A stretch of DNA of 64,000 bases, from assembly GCA_009746045.1 (NCBI GenBank), contig RPFO01000026.1:2111286-2175285 (forward strand). Reading direction: 5' to 3'. Both the position numbers and the translations under genes were made by a program. The notes below the pieces were generated by a model. It had not been told where the DNA came from and ran no database searches. It saw only the letters and a list, made by a program, of their open reading frames with translations. Position 1 is the first letter of the stretch. Every line of letters begins with the position of its first letter. This DNA comes from Mesostigma viride. Its lineage: Eukaryota > Streptophyta > Mesostigmatophyceae > Mesostigmatales > Mesostigmataceae. This document shows, in pieces, positions 1-10,818 of the stretch.

Positions 1-627
1 CTCGAAAACGCGGAAAAGATAACGGCAGGCTCGAGCTACCATGGTCCGGATTCTCCCGATTTCTGGCCTGCGCTGGTTGTCTCTTTGATATTTGTCTCAC
101 ATAATACCTTTACATGACTCTGTACCAACTTAAGCCTTGTTTCTTGCCTTCAGTATCCCCTGCATGCCGGCAGGCATTTCTTTGAATATTCATGACGGTT
201 ATCTCAGTTCTCGTCGTTATCGAACGAAGCACGGACTAATTAGAATGCAATGCATGCCAGCATGCCCTGCATGCTGCTCACCACCGTTATATAAGTACTA
301 TACAAGCAAAAGCCTAGCTGGGGGGGATGTACGTCAAAGAAAAAAGGCTAAAGCCGGGGGGAGAAAAAAGGACACGCCGTCTGCCCGAACTCCCGCACCC
401 CGCGCCCGCCCCCCCCCCCCCCCACGGGTATGGCCCCCCACCCACCTCAGTGAGATACTACAAGATCTTCTTGATTCTCCTCGCACCTCGCGCGGCCCAC
501 CACCCACCCTGGCAGGGGTACGCCCCCCCACCTCCCTCAGGCCTGGGCAATCACTGGATTTCAAAGGGCAACTTCAAAAAGGGATTGAGTCGACCCAGAG
601 GCAGAAGAACCAAAGCCGGCAAAGGAT
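1..627. other. Unassigned left-edge sequence
   Basis: Nothing here reads as a convincing gene. The stretch holds repeat copy U1 near its start and a C-rich tract with a long C run around 405-422. Open frames across it are low-complexity Pro/Arg strings. It is the target into which LINE B1 inserted, because the 10-mer ACCGTACAAA at 628-637 recurs at 1391-1400. Confidence 0.5.
24..88. repeat. U-family repeat, long copy U1
   Basis: A roughly 65-bp module beginning GGCAGGCTCGAGCTACCATG and ending TGGTTGTCTCTTTGA. It matches the module at 17346-17400 apart from a short internal length difference. The last 15-17 bases alone recur at 1921-1935 and 14446-14462. It looks like the longer form of a retroposed unit whose 3' end is the shared motif. 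Family and strand are unknown. Confidence 0.55.
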
Positions 628-637
628 ACCGTACAAA

Positions 638-1390
638 TTAATTAATTAATTAAACTCGTGCTCCCGTTGGGGAGTCACGGAGCACCGAAGTGCTTTTAAT
701 CCCTGTGTGTGCACTACAGGAGAAAGGGCAGAGACCCCCAGTCTCCTTCATGCCAAAGGCATGCCACAGCTGCAATCGGGCGCGTTAGCTAATCGGACAC
801 GCTAACGATCCGGCAAACTGTGGGTGCAATAAGACCCATGTACATAAGCGTAGCATAACAAGTATAGCGTGGGCAAGTAATCTGAACATAGCCAGGTGTC
901 TGATCAGAATAGCCAGGGCGTAGCATGGCTGTACTACCTAACTAGGCTACTTAAGGCTATGGCTGGTTGTGTACCGTGCGTTGGCGGCACGTGACTAGGT
1001 GTGTTGGCACAGCTAGGCAAACATTCTAGGGATGGCTGCCTTAGCGGCAGTGACTCCAATGGTTACAAGCTAGGGCTATTGCTATTCTAGCCCGCTGGGG
1101 GCGTCCACATCTTGTGGTTGATCATCAGGTCCCCGCCCCTCCAGTACACCTTGGGCTTCTGGGGGTCCTGCTTATGGCGGAGGTATTCCAGCCACAGGTC
1201 GCGTCGCTGCTGTTGCTGAGCGGGGGTTAGGTCGTCATCCAGCGTCCAGGTGAGGTCGTGCAACCGCTTGCGACGAGAGAGGAACCGCTGCTTATCCTCA
1301 GGGGAGAGGAAGGTGAGCAGGACTGGTGGGGTGGCCGCCTTGTCCCGTGAGTGGGGAAGGCGGTGGCACCCACGCAGTTCTACCTCACTC
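638..1390 (-). mobile_element. LINE family B copy B1 (5'-truncated)
   Basis: A minus-strand LINE 3' part. From left to right on the plus strand come an (AATT)n tail, a terminal stem-loop (inner stem CTCCC/GGGAG, loop GTTG, outer CGTG/CACG), a 3' UTR of about 400 bp and the end of ORF1. A perfect 10-bp TSD (ACCGTACAAA, 628-637 and 1391-1400) defines both ends. It is 5'-truncated inside ORF1 compared with B2 and B3. The 3' UTR follows ORF1 directly, with no RT in between. Confidence 0.85.
1087..1390 (-). pseudogene. LINE ORF1 C-terminal fragment (B1)
   Basis: This encodes the end of an L1-type ORF1 protein, an RNA-binding chaperone. Visible parts are the end of the RRM-like domain (VELRGCHRLPHS) and the C-terminal domain with RRKRLHDL, DDDLTPAQQQQRRDLW and a closing INHKMWTPPAG, followed by a stop at 1087. 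The frame runs on past 1390 into flanking DNA for about 18 residues that are not part of the element. The N-terminal coiled coil is absent because of 5' truncation. Near-identical sequence at 8182-8519 and 62600-62941 supports the family assignment. Confidence 0.75.
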
Positions 1391-1400
1391 ACCGTACAAA

Positions 1401-1686
1401 GCACTGTCGAGCTTCGTCCAGCTGAGTGACGACTGTGGTCCAATCCAAATCAGCGGTATTGGAGCGGAGCTGGAAGGCCCGAAGACGGTGGAGTACGTAC
1501 GAACAGCACTTCAAGGACGACAGTAGAGTCAGTCGAATCTGTCGCAGGTGAAACGGCGCCGGTGGGCAGCTGGTGAAGACGAGAGAACCTGAAAAGTTTG
1601 AAAAAGTATTCAAGCAGTACATAAAAGTACCAGCTCGATCGGTACGGATGGGTGCGACGCCCAACAAATATAAAAGAATATATCTT
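1401..1686. other. Unassigned sequence between B1 and P1
   Basis: This short stretch is flanking DNA into which both B1 and P1 inserted. It continues at 4714-5111 once P1 is removed. No coding region or RNA is supported. Confidence 0.4.
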
Positions 1687-1920
1687 TTAACCCTTCAACT
1701 GTCTGAACTGGAACCACCGTAACGGACTGAGTTGGGGTATCTGTGTAAATACGAGAGTATCTAGCCAAATAATATTTTCTGGCCCACCCTTGGAAGGAAG
1801 CATGCTTATATATCAAATAACACTGGGGACATGTGGTTGGTCATATATGCATGCCCCACATGAGCTATAAATAGCGCCCCCCCCAGGGGGGTACAGTGCA
1901 CGTGGGGTTGGAGACATATA

Positions 1921-1935
1921 TGGTTGTCTCTTTGA
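1921..1935. repeat. U-family ultra-short insertion U3
   Basis: The 15-mer TGGTTGTCTCTTTGA interrupts a block that is continuous in P2 (around 5360) and P3 (around 8745). Both relatives read GA-ATATATAATGC-type sequence without it. The flanking TATA is duplicated (1917-1920, 1936-1939). It is therefore an insertion with its empty sites visible in this window. Confidence 0.7.
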
Positions 1936-2758
1936 TATATAATGCATTATCGACCATTTACACAAATCAGTTGGCCCTGGCCTTTTAAAGGCAGTTTATC
2001 ATAATCATAGGCATGCCATCAATGCATTCAAAACATGAAATGCCACAGAACTGCACAGACTAGCTAGCAAACAGCCAAAAATAGCTCAGGCCGTTATAAC
2101 GGTGCAAGTTATTTTGGGACGGTTGCTAGCACTACCGCATAGGTTTACTATCCCAAAGTGGCACAAAACAACAACTAGATGGCAACAAAAGCAATGCCAA
2201 CATCATGCCCAGCATATAAGACACAAGACCATGCTAAAAAATAGGTGAAAGGCTCATATCAAGGCCTCAAGCACGCGTCAAAGGGCTGGCAAGGAGCTAC
2301 ATCACTAACGCACCAAATGAATGACAAAACACCTCCACGTTCTTTGCAACAATGAAGAAAACAAAAGGAACAAGTTGGTAATGCTTCCATGCAAACAGGT
2401 ATTGGGTATCTCCATGTTTGTCACATGCAATGGATGCAATATAAGAAGGTGGGCGTTGGCCAGCAAAACAAGAAGCCATGCCTGAAACTGGTCAGAAAAG
2501 AACTTGTCTCGGGCTGTTTGAGCCAGGAAAAGCATTGGGTAATCAACGTTACCATACTACTAACCATTCGGCCGAATTAACTTGGGTGCTCGGAAGTGGT
2601 TATTCCGGGCAAAATAGTGTTCCGGCCCGATTTGCCTCAGTGGGCAAAAGGTTCCGTCACTATTTAACGTAACTAAAACCTGGCCTCGTGGAGGGGGGAC
2701 GAAGAGCCCGAGACATCCGCCTAGGCCGCTGAGCACGCACCACTAAATGCGCCGGAGC

Positions 2759-2848
2759 TGCCTCAGTGAGGATTCGAACCCCTGACCTCCAAGGTGCACA
2801 GGTTTTAGTTACGTTAAATAGTGACGGAACCTTTTGCCCACTGAGGCA
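2759..2848 (-). other. tRNA-like sequence, minus copy
   Basis: A 90-nt segment with perfectly pairing 10-nt ends (TGCCTCAGTG and CACTGAGGCA), an A-box-like TGGGCAAAAGG close to the 5' end, and a match to the pol III B box GGTTCGAATCC near the 3' end. The region between is longer than in a standard tRNA and no clean anticodon arm is seen. It is called a tRNA-like or tRNA-derived element rather than a functional tRNA. It is the inverted copy of 2971-3060. Confidence 0.55.
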
Positions 2849-2970
2849 AATCGGGCCGGAACACTATTTTGCCCGGAATAACCACTTCCGAGCACCCAAG
2901 TTAATTCGGCCGAATTAACTTGGGTGCTCGGAAGTGGTTATTCCGGGCAAAATAGTGTTCCGGCCCGATT

Positions 2971-3060
2971 TGCCTCAGTGGGCAAAAGGTTCCGTCACTA
3001 TTTAACGTAACTAAAACCTGTGCACCTTGGAGGTCAGGGGTTCGAATCCTCACTGAGGCA
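2971..3060 (+). other. tRNA-like sequence, plus copy
   Basis: The plus-strand partner of 2759-2848, with the same 10-nt complementary ends, A-box-like and B-box sequences. The acceptor-like 5' strand and the A-box-like motif lie in the repeated arm, and the B box lies in the core. The tRNA-like fold therefore exists only where arm and core are joined in this order. Confidence 0.55.
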
Positions 3061-4059
3061 GCTCCGGCGCATTTAGTGGTGCGTGCTCAGCGGCCTAGGC
3101 GGATGTCTCGGGCTCTTCGTCCCCCCTCCACGAGGCCAGGTTTTAGTTACGTTAAACAGTGCCGGAACCTTTTTGCCGCCTGAGGCAAATCGGGCCGGAA
3201 CACTATTTTGCCCGGAATAACCACTTCCGAGCACCCAAGTTAATTCGGCCGAATTAACTTGGGTGCTCGGAAGTGGTTATTCCGGGCAAAATAGTGTTCC
3301 GGCCCGATTTGCCTCAGGCGGCAAAAAGGTTCCGGCACTGTTTAACGTAACTAATACCAACCGTTATCACGCTATTTCCGTTGCAGCCTCAGCTAACAGC
3401 GACCAAACATGGTCCACAATCTGCTTGACCTGATGGTATTCCACAACCATGACAAGCCGATGCTTAGAGGCAGCAAAACAACAAAATGACAATCACAAGC
3501 CCTCGGTTATAACCCTGATATTAGTTATAAACGATAATACAACCAGATACGGTTAACGGAACACGGTAGGAGGCTAGAACGTACCAGGTCGGAACAGCAG
3601 ATTACCTTTCCTGCGGGAGCCGGCACGCCCGATTCATGGACGTAGCCTCGAGCCTTTCCTGGCTTCCAGTTCTAGCAAATCTGGTTGGGAACAACGTCAA
3701 ACGTTGATCCATGCGCAAATATCTCGAAAATTTCCGCCTAGCAACATGCAGCACTCGCACTGTCACCGCCTGGCCGCTAACATGATTTGCTGCGCCTACC
3801 AGCACCCCGAGACCCATCTACGCATCTTCAAACGTTCCATGGCTAGGGGTATAAAGTTTTTATGACTTAAAAATCATGCCTACAAAATTTGAGTCCGTTA
3901 TGTCGAGCCATTCTCTCGTACCAGTCAGTTGTGTGCACCGCCATAGCCGTGCGCGTCAATATTTTTCATGCACGTCGGTCCCGTTGGACCATGGTACCCC
4001 CCTAACTTTGCTCAAGCATATCTCCCTGGCCAATTGTCCAAAGTACGGTCTGAATAGTG

Positions 4060-4551
4060 GGCCGGGCCCACTTCAAATGTTCCGCCGTCCAAGCCAAGTG
4101 TGTGACACTTTTTCGCTATTTTCGCAAAAAAAAAATAAAATTTCGCACGAGTTCGCGTGATTTTCGCGTGATTTTCGCAAAATTTTCACACATTTTCGCA
4201 CGATTTCGCACGATTTCGCACAATTTTGCATGATTTCGCACAATTTCGCATGGATTTCAACCAAGGGTCGTTTTGGGGAGTGACGTTTGACAAAATTTCG
4301 CATGAATTCACACACGTTGTGCACATCAAAATTTTTTACCGTCGACATTTTTCACATGAAATTTCGCACAATTTCAGCAAATTTCGCACAAATTCGCACG
4401 ATTTCAGCAAATTTCACACGATTTCAGCAAATTTCGCACAATTTCGCACGATTTCGCACGACGAATCACTCTGCAGAGTGACGATCGTCGAAAAAGTCAA
4501 AAAAACGACCAAAAGTGTCACACTTTTCGGAACATTTGAAGTGGGCCCGGC
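4060..4551. mobile_element. MITE with TIRs and a TCGCAC array, inside P1
   Basis: The element starts with GGCCGGGCCCACTTCAAATG and ends with its exact complement. The inverted repeats match for about 24 bp, and GTGTGACACTTTT recurs subterminally in both. The flanking AGTG is duplicated (4056-4059, 4552-4555). The P3 sequence near 10075 reads GAATAGTGCCAGG without it, giving the empty site. The interior is a degenerate roughly 10-bp tandem repeat (ATTTCGCACG-like). No protein is encoded and the superfamily is unresolved. Confidence 0.75.
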
Positions 4552-4713
4552 CAGTGCCAGGCGTAGCTTACGTCTAGATCTTTCGATCCCCCCAGGTTTG
4601 ACCGTTAAATTATTATCGGCGCGGCGCCTGGTTCTGCCACAAACTCAGTCCGTTAGAGTGGCGCGAGTTCAACTGGCGCCACGAAAACGGACTCAGTACA
4701 GTTTAAGGGTTAA

Positions 4714-5111
4714 GTAACTCTGTGATGCCAGATCTCCTTTGCGGCCCGTTCCGAGCTTGGCACTGGATTCGTTGTCCATGATGCGGTGAACAGCCGTTTC
4801 TCGAGTGCACGGACGTAAATGATCACGGACGTGTGACAGCGCGAAGCGCCAAGCGAGCAAAGTGAGCGGAACGATTGCCAACCGATCCGCGGGAGGCGCC
4901 CAGAGAGCGAAGCGCGCGGTCGCTTCAGCGGCCTCCTCTCTGGAGCGCAGCGCGCGAAGGAGCACGCTACTACGAACTACACGTAGCAGGCTACTGACAC
5001 ACTACGCGTAGCGGGCAGCGGGCTGCAGCGGGCAGTCCGGCCCTCAACTGCCCAAAAGGGACCGTTTTTTTTGCTGGGCGAAGCCAGCGGGTCACACTAC
5101 TAGTGTGTTAC
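4714..5111. other. Unassigned host sequence right of P1
   Basis: A GC-rich stretch with many short direct repeats (GCGAAGCGC, GAGCGAAGCG, ACGTAGC). It lies between the right TTAA of P1 and the TSD of LINE C2. No gene or RNA is supported. Confidence 0.4.
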
Positions 5112-5132
5112 ATAAGCTCCCAAAATAAAACT

Positions 5133-7211
5133 CCCTTCAACTGTGTCAACTCGAACCACGAGAACGGACTGAGTTTGGGTATCTTTGTGCGCCTGAGAGT
5201 AACTAGCCAAATAACATTTTCTGGCCCACCCTTGGAACCAAGCATGCTTTTATATCAAATAATGTTTGGGAAATTTGGTTGGTCACATATCCATGCCCTA
5301 CACCTGCTAAAAATAGCACCCCCCTCAGGGGGGTACAGTGCACATGGGGTTGGAGACATATATAATGCATTATCGACCATTTACACAAATCAGTTGGCCC
5401 TGGCCTTTTAAAGGCAGTTTATTATAATCATAGACATGCCATCAATGCATTCAATACATGAAATGTCACAAAACTGTGAACGCTAGCTACAAAATGGCCA
5501 AAGCCAGCTGGCACCGTTATAACGGTGCCAGCTGGCAGGGGTATAAATGGTAGCATAACAACACAAAACTTTATTCCAATTGGCATGAAACAACAAGGGA
5601 TGCCCAAATGGGCATAATGCACCATACCCAGGTGATAAAACAAGAGACCATGCCATATAACACATGCCAACATGCCACAAGGGGCCAAAATGGCACTAGC
5701 GCGCGCGCGGTATATATTGCGCATGACTAGCCAAGGGTGTAGCTAACTGTCAAATTAGGCTACCTGGCTAGCTGTATGCCAAACTACGGATCGCGCTTCT
5801 GGGTGCGCAGATACTGCCTCCTACGAGGCCCTGTCAGCTGGGTGCCAGCTGCCAGCGTGCGGGTCGTGCGGCCATTGGCCTCAGCCCACACGCGGCCAGC
5901 CGGGCTGCGGGCTGACAGGGGCTGCATGGCACGCTGGCGGCGGGCGTCGTCGTCGAGGCCAGCCACTGGCCCAGCGTGGAACCTGAGATAAGCCAGCATA
6001 TAAGACACAAGACCATGTTTAAAAATAGGTGAAAGGCTCATTAATCAAGGCCTCAAGCGCGCGTCAAAGGGGTGGCAAGGAGCTACATCACTAACGCACC
6101 CAATGAATGACAATTCACCTCCACGTTCTTTGCAACAATAAAGAAAACAAAAGGAACAAGTTGGTAATGCTTCCATGCAGACAGGTATTGGGCATCTCCA
6201 TGTTTGTCACATGCCATGGATGCAAAATAAGGAGGTGGGTGTTGGCCAGCAAAACAAGAAGCCATGCCTAAAAGTGGTCAGAAAAGAACTTTTCTCGGGA
6301 TGTTTGAGCCAGGAAAAGCACTGGGTAATCACATTTACCATATTACTAACCAATACCAACCGTTATCACGCTATTTCCGTTGCAGCCTCAGCTAACAGCG
6401 ACCAAACATGGTCTAAAATCTGCTTGACCTGATGGTATTCCACAACCATGACAAGCCGATGCGTAGAGGCAGCAAAACAACAAAATGACAATCACAAGCC
6501 CTCGATTATAACCCTGATATTAGTTAGAAACAATAATACAACCATATACGGTTAACGGAACACGCTAGGAGGCTAGAACGTACCAGGTCGGAACAGCAGA
6601 TTACCTTTCCTGCGGGAGCCAGAACGCCCGATTCATGGACGTAGCCTCGAGCCTTTCCTGGCTGCCAGTTCTAGCAAATCTGGTTGGGAACAACGTCAAA
6701 CGTTTATCCATGCGCAAATATCTCGAAAATTTCCGCCTAGCAACATGAAGCACTCGCACTGTCACCGCCTGGCCGCTAACATGATTTGCTGCGCCTACCA
6801 GCACCCCGAGACCCATCTACGCATCTTCAAACGTTCCATGGCTAGGGGTATAACGTTTTTATGACTTAAAAATCATGCCTACAAAATTTGAGTCCATTAT
6901 GTCAAGCTATTCTCTCGTACCAGTCAGTTGTGTGCACCGCCATAGCCGTGCGCGTCAATATTTTTCATGCACGTCGGTCCCGTTGGACCATGGTACCCCC
7001 CTAACTTTGCTCAAGCATATCTCCCTGGCCAGGTGTCCAAAGTACGGTCTGAAGTGCTCTACGGAAAGCTGACGTCTAGATCTTTCAATCCCGCCAGGTG
7101 GCACCATCAAATTATTTTTGGCGCGGCGCCTGCAAGGCGCACAAACTCAGTCCGTTAGAGTGGCGCCAGTTCAACTGGCGCCACGAAAACGGACTCAGTA
7201 CAGTTTAAGGG
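5133..7211. mobile_element. piggyBac-like non-autonomous element P2
   Basis: Starts CCCTTCAACTGTG and ends with the P-family right terminus (GTTTAAGGG) before TTAA at 7212-7215. The left TTAA is not preserved (AACT instead). It sits in the A/T-rich tail of LINE C2. It is collinear with P1 and P3 but carries a private GC-rich stretch at about 5690-5995 and lacks U3, the foldback and the MITE. No transposase frame is seen. Confidence 0.75.
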
Positions 7212-8181
7212 TTAAATTAAATTATAGCATGACTCAGCTGAGAGATCATGTAGCACATATTCCCTTGCTGGATGGATGGAGGTGGGCAGAGCCGCGAAAC
7301 CGAACTAATCTAACTCCAAGCTAATGTAATCCGTAAAAACCCCTACCCATTCTACTCAGCAAAGCGCCCCTTCCGCTTGGGGGGAGGGGGCTTGCCCACA
7401 GGGGCCGGCGGGCCTGGACAATGGTCTAGTCCACATCTTCTTGTCCTGCATAGCAGTCCATTGAGTCCAAGCAAGAGAGAGGGAGTGAATGCGATGTTCA
7501 AACGGGGCTGCATGGGACCACTAGGTCGGCCAGCAACTGCCGGCTGTGGGTAGGTCGTGGCATGTTTGCCTACCTTCTTAGGTATATGTCCTTGGGGCCA
7601 GGCCAGGTCAGGATATGCCGCCCTGGCTGGCCAAGCCGTTAGGGGCCGGCCAGACGGCTAGGGCGGTGTCTACCTGGCTGGTGCGAGCAAGATGTCCTAC
7701 GAATGCTATCCTACGATGTCTAATCTCGTCCGAATTAATGCGATCTCGGCATTAATTAATTAATTAATTAAACTCGTGCTCCCGTTGGGGAGTCACGGAG
7801 CACCGAAGTGCTTTTAATCCCTGTGTGTGCACAACAGGAGAAAGGGCAGAGACCCCCAGTCTCCTTCATGCCAAAGGCATGCCACAGCTGCATTCGGGCG
7901 CGCTAGCTAAAAAAAAAGACATGCTAACGATCCGGCAAACTGTGGGTGCAATAAGACCCATGTGAGCATATCATAGCAAGGAGCGTGGGCAAGTAATCTG
8001 ATCGAGGCCATGACGTAGCATGGCTGTACAAAGACTAAGCTAAGGCTGTGGCTGGTTGTGTACCGTGCGTGAGCGGTGCACGTGACTACGTATGGTGGCA
8101 CAGCTAGGCATGCAAACATTCTAAGCATGGCTGCCATGGCAACAGTGACTACCAATGAAGTCAAGCTAGGGCTATTCTAGT

Positions 8182-10380
8182 CTAGCCCGCTGGGGGCGTC
8201 CACATCTTGTGGTTGATCATCAGGTCCCCGCCCCGCCAGTACACCTTGGGCTTCTGGGGGTCCTGCTTGTGGCGGAGGTATTCAGGCCACAGGTCACGTC
8301 GCTGCTGCTGCTGAGCGGGGGTCAGGTCGTCGTCCAGCGTCCAGGTGAGGTCGTGCAACCGCTTGCGACGAGAGAGGAACCGCTGCTTGTCCTCACGGGA
8401 GGGGAAGGTGAGAAGGACTGGTGGGGGAGCCGCCTTGTCCCGTGAGTGGGGAAGGCGGTGGCACCCACGCAGTTCTACCTCACCTACCAGGCCCATGAGG
8501 GTAAGGAGCTGGTCCTTAACCCTTCAATTGTGTCAACTGGAACCGCCAGAACGGACTGAGTATGGGCATCTTAGTAAGTATGAGAGTATCTAGCCAAATA
8601 ACATTTTCTGGCCCACCCTTGGAACCAAGGATGCTTTTATATCAAATAACTTTGGGGTCATGTCATTGGTCACATATCTATGCCCCACAGCTGCTATAAA
8701 TAGCACCCCCCCCAAGGGGGTACGGTGCATATGGGGTTCAAGAGATATATAATGCAATATGGACCATTTCTCAAAATCTGCCGACCCTGGCCCTTTGAGG
8801 GGAGTTTAAGATAATCACAGGCATGCCATAGATGCATTCACAACATGACATGCCATAGAACTGCACAGGCTAGCTAGCATACAGCCCAAAATAGCTCAGA
8901 CCGTTATAACGGGTGCAGTTATTTTGGGGTGTCTTGCTAGCACTACCGTATAGGCATTCAATTCCAACGTGGCACAAAACATCATAGATGGCCACACATG
9001 GATTCCCAAACACATTTCCAGCTTTAAAGTCACAACATCATGCTATACAACAAGTATAAAGCTTGTGCCAAGGCCCCAAACCAAGCGTATAACGGGTTCA
9101 CAAGGAGCTACATTATCAATGCATCCAACACACTGTAAAGCAATTCCAATGATTGGCAATGATAGAAAAAACAAAAGAACTAACCTGGTTATGCTTCCAT
9201 GCAAGCAGGCCCTGGCCATTCATGTTTCTTGCATGCATTATGGACGCACAAGCAGAAGGATAACTTGGGCCAGCAAACCAAGAAGCAATGCCTAGAGCTG
9301 GCCAGAAAACCACTTGTCTCGCTATGTCTGTGCAGGGAAAAGCATCCCGTTATCAAGCCCACCATGTTTAGAGACAATACCAAACGCTACTTCACTGGTT
9401 TCGTTGAAGCCTCAGCTAATAGCAATCAAATCTGGTCCAAAATCTGCGTGACATAGTGGTATTCCCCAACCATCACAAGCGAACGCGTACAAGCACTAAA
9501 GCAACAAAACGACAAGCAAAAACCATCGATTACATGTCTACAACTAGTTTATAAACGATAGGACGACTTGGTACTGTAATGTATAAACGCTAACACGTTA
9601 ATACGTACCAGGTCGAAACCGCAGATTACCTGCTGTGCGGGAGCCATCACTCCCACCTCACGGACATAGCCTCGAACCTTTCCTGGCCGTCATCGCTAAT
9701 AAAACATGTCAAGAATAACGTAGCAAGTCTATCCACGCGCAAATATATGGACGTTTGCTGCCGAACAACAGGTAGCATACGCACTGTCACCGCCTGACCG
9801 CTGACAGGATCTGCCGCACCGATTAGAACCTAGAGACATACTTGCGCACATCCAGACGCTTCACGGCCAGAGATATAACCTTTATAACACTCAAGGATAA
9901 TTACTACAAGATTTGAGTTCAAAATTCCAAGCCATGCTCTCGTACCAGTCATTTGCCTGCACCGCCATAGCCGCGGACGTCAATTATTTTCATTCACGTC
10001 GGTCCCGTTTGACCATGGTACCCCCCCAGCTTTGATTGAGTATATCTCCCTGGCCAGTTGTCCAAAGTACGGTCTGAATAGTGCCAGGCAAAGCTTACAT
10101 CTAGATCTTTCGATCCCCCCAGGTTTGACCGTTGAATTATTTTTGGCGCGGCGCCTGGTTCTGCCACAAACTCAGTCCGTTAGAGTGGCGCGAGTTCAAC
10201 TGGCGCCACGAAAACGGACTCAGTACAAATTAAGGGTTAAGCTCGTCGGCAAGGGAGGTTGACGTCTCACCTGGCTTCTGGGGGAAGCGACGCAGCACCA
10301 CCCGGCAGTCGCGGCGGGCGCGGTCGGTGGCCTCCCGTTGTTGAGCCTGGCGAAGGTCTTCAAGCTCCTGGAGCTTCGTA
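8182..10380 (-). pseudogene. LINE ORF1 (B2), split by P3
   Basis: An L1-type ORF1 protein in order on the minus strand: a coiled-coil stretch (ELEDLRQAQQREATDRARRD, 10241-10380), an RRM-like domain beginning CRVVLRRFPQKPGETS and reaching VELRGCHRLPHS, then a C-terminal domain with RRKRLHDL and DDDLTPAQQQQRRDLW, ending INHKMWTPPAG and a stop at 8182. The order matches the Transposase_22/L1 ORF1 layout. P3 interrupts it after LADEL. No start codon is included, so the N-terminus is missing or lies in lost sequence. Neither half is otherwise interrupted. Confidence 0.75.
8520..10236. mobile_element. piggyBac-like non-autonomous element P3
   Basis: Flanked by TTAA (8516-8519, 10237-10240), with ends CCCTTCAATTGTG and the complement of CCCTTAATTTG. 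It inserted in the LINE B2 ORF1. The uninterrupted sequence (GAGC-TTAA-GGACC on the plus strand) is at 62590-62605 in B3, so the insertion and its TTAA duplication are seen directly. It is the cleanest copy of the family (1.7 kb) and supplies empty sites for the insertions in P1. No transposase frame is visible. Confidence 0.85.
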
Positions 10381-10649
10381 GCGATCTCGGCATGCCCTGG
10401 TACAAAGAAAAATATAATAAGCTCCCAAAGGAACTTTATGTTCTCAATTAAATAATATACTAACCCGGTTCTCTGGAGGCTCTTTGGGCCATCCTAGCTC
10501 TGGATCGCGTACCACCAGCGTTTGTTGCTGCCATTCGTCGACTGTATGAGGGCTCGAACAGGCAGTAGTGCGGACTGCGGAAGGCACCACCCCACCATTC
10601 CCACTTCACCATGCGGGGTGTGGCAAGCTAGGTTGTGTCCTGTCCCCAT

Positions 10650-10818
10650 TAATTAATTAATTAGACTCGTGCTCCCGTTGGGGAGTCACGGAGCATTAAC
10701 CCCGATGGATGGATGGATGGGTGCACACATTCCTACCGGTCTAATCTATCTACATTGGCTACATACTACATCTATCTAACAACATTCTAACTACCACATC
10801 TATCTAGGCAGCAGCACG
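10650..10818 (-). mobile_element. LINE family D 3' end, D1
   Basis: A 169-bp insertion in the R4 RT frame with an 11-bp TSD, CCTGTCCCCAT (10639-10649, 10819-10829). It starts with an (AATT)n tail and a terminal hairpin (CTCCC/GGGAG, loop GTTG), then a GGAT microsatellite and TCTATCTA-rich sequence. It is non-coding and heavily 5'-truncated. The same sequence recurs at the right window edge (D2). Confidence 0.8.

Larger units (their letters stand above)
2567..3353. mobile_element. Foldback (palindromic) element inside P1
   Basis: A roughly 110-bp arm beginning TTCGGCCGAATTAACTTGGG occurs in alternating orientation around a core of about 125 bp: arm, inverted core, inverted arm, arm, core, inverted arm, arm. 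The palindromic joints (TTCGGCCGAA) lie at 2567, 2905 and 3244, about 338 bp apart. The related P2 sequence near 6350 is uninterrupted and gives the empty site (ACTAACCAATACCAACCG). No clear TSD and no protein are seen. Each arm-core unit holds a tRNA-like sequence. Confidence 0.75.
1691..4709. mobile_element. piggyBac-like non-autonomous element P1
   Basis: Flanked by TTAA (1687-1690, 4710-4713). The ends are inverted: CCCTTCAACTG at left, and at right the complement reads CCCTTAAACTG. TTAA targets with CCCTT-type ends are typical of piggyBac. The subterminal block with the GGACTGAGT motif also occurs at both ends in opposite orientation. P2 and P3 are relatives. No transposase frame is visible, so it is non-autonomous. 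It carries three later insertions: U3 (1921-1935), the foldback element (2567-3353) and a MITE (4060-4551). Without them it would be about 1.7 kb, like P3. Confidence 0.8.
7752..10380 (-). mobile_element. ORF1-LINE family B copy B2, interrupted by P3
   Basis: A 12-bp TSD (GCGATCTCGGCA, 7740-7751 and 10381-10392) encloses an (AATT)n tail, the family B terminal hairpin near 7775-7810, the 3' UTR and ORF1. P3 (8520-10236) entered ORF1 at a TTAA. B3 at 62595-62598 shows the same site empty. Without P3 the element is about 0.9 kb. Its 5' end lies within a few bases of that of B3, so it may be a defined short element rather than a random truncation. Confidence 0.85.
5125..10416 (-). mobile_element. 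RT-LINE family C copy C2, nested host of P2, B2 and P3
   Basis: Bounded by a perfect 13-bp TSD, ATAAGCTCCCAAA (5112-5124, 10417-10429). The LINE's own sequence is the tail near 5125-5132 and 7216-7751, plus a small 5' piece at 10393-10416. It encodes, on the minus strand, the C-terminal part after the RT (VGHLAR-type and KPPPP-type stretches shared with C1), then a 3' UTR and the family C terminal hairpin near 7230-7252. P2 sits in its tail and B2 in its body. It is 5'-truncated and its frame is decayed. Confidence 0.8.

Noticed and set aside
137-649. 170-codon and 104-codon frames near the left edge
   Set aside because: Low-complexity Pro/Arg sequence over a C-rich tract that ends in a LINE tail. 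No domain or codon signal.
2971-3060. Functional tRNA gene
   Set aside because: The ends pair and pol III boxes match, but length and the missing clean anticodon arm argue against it. It is also part of a repeated foldback element.
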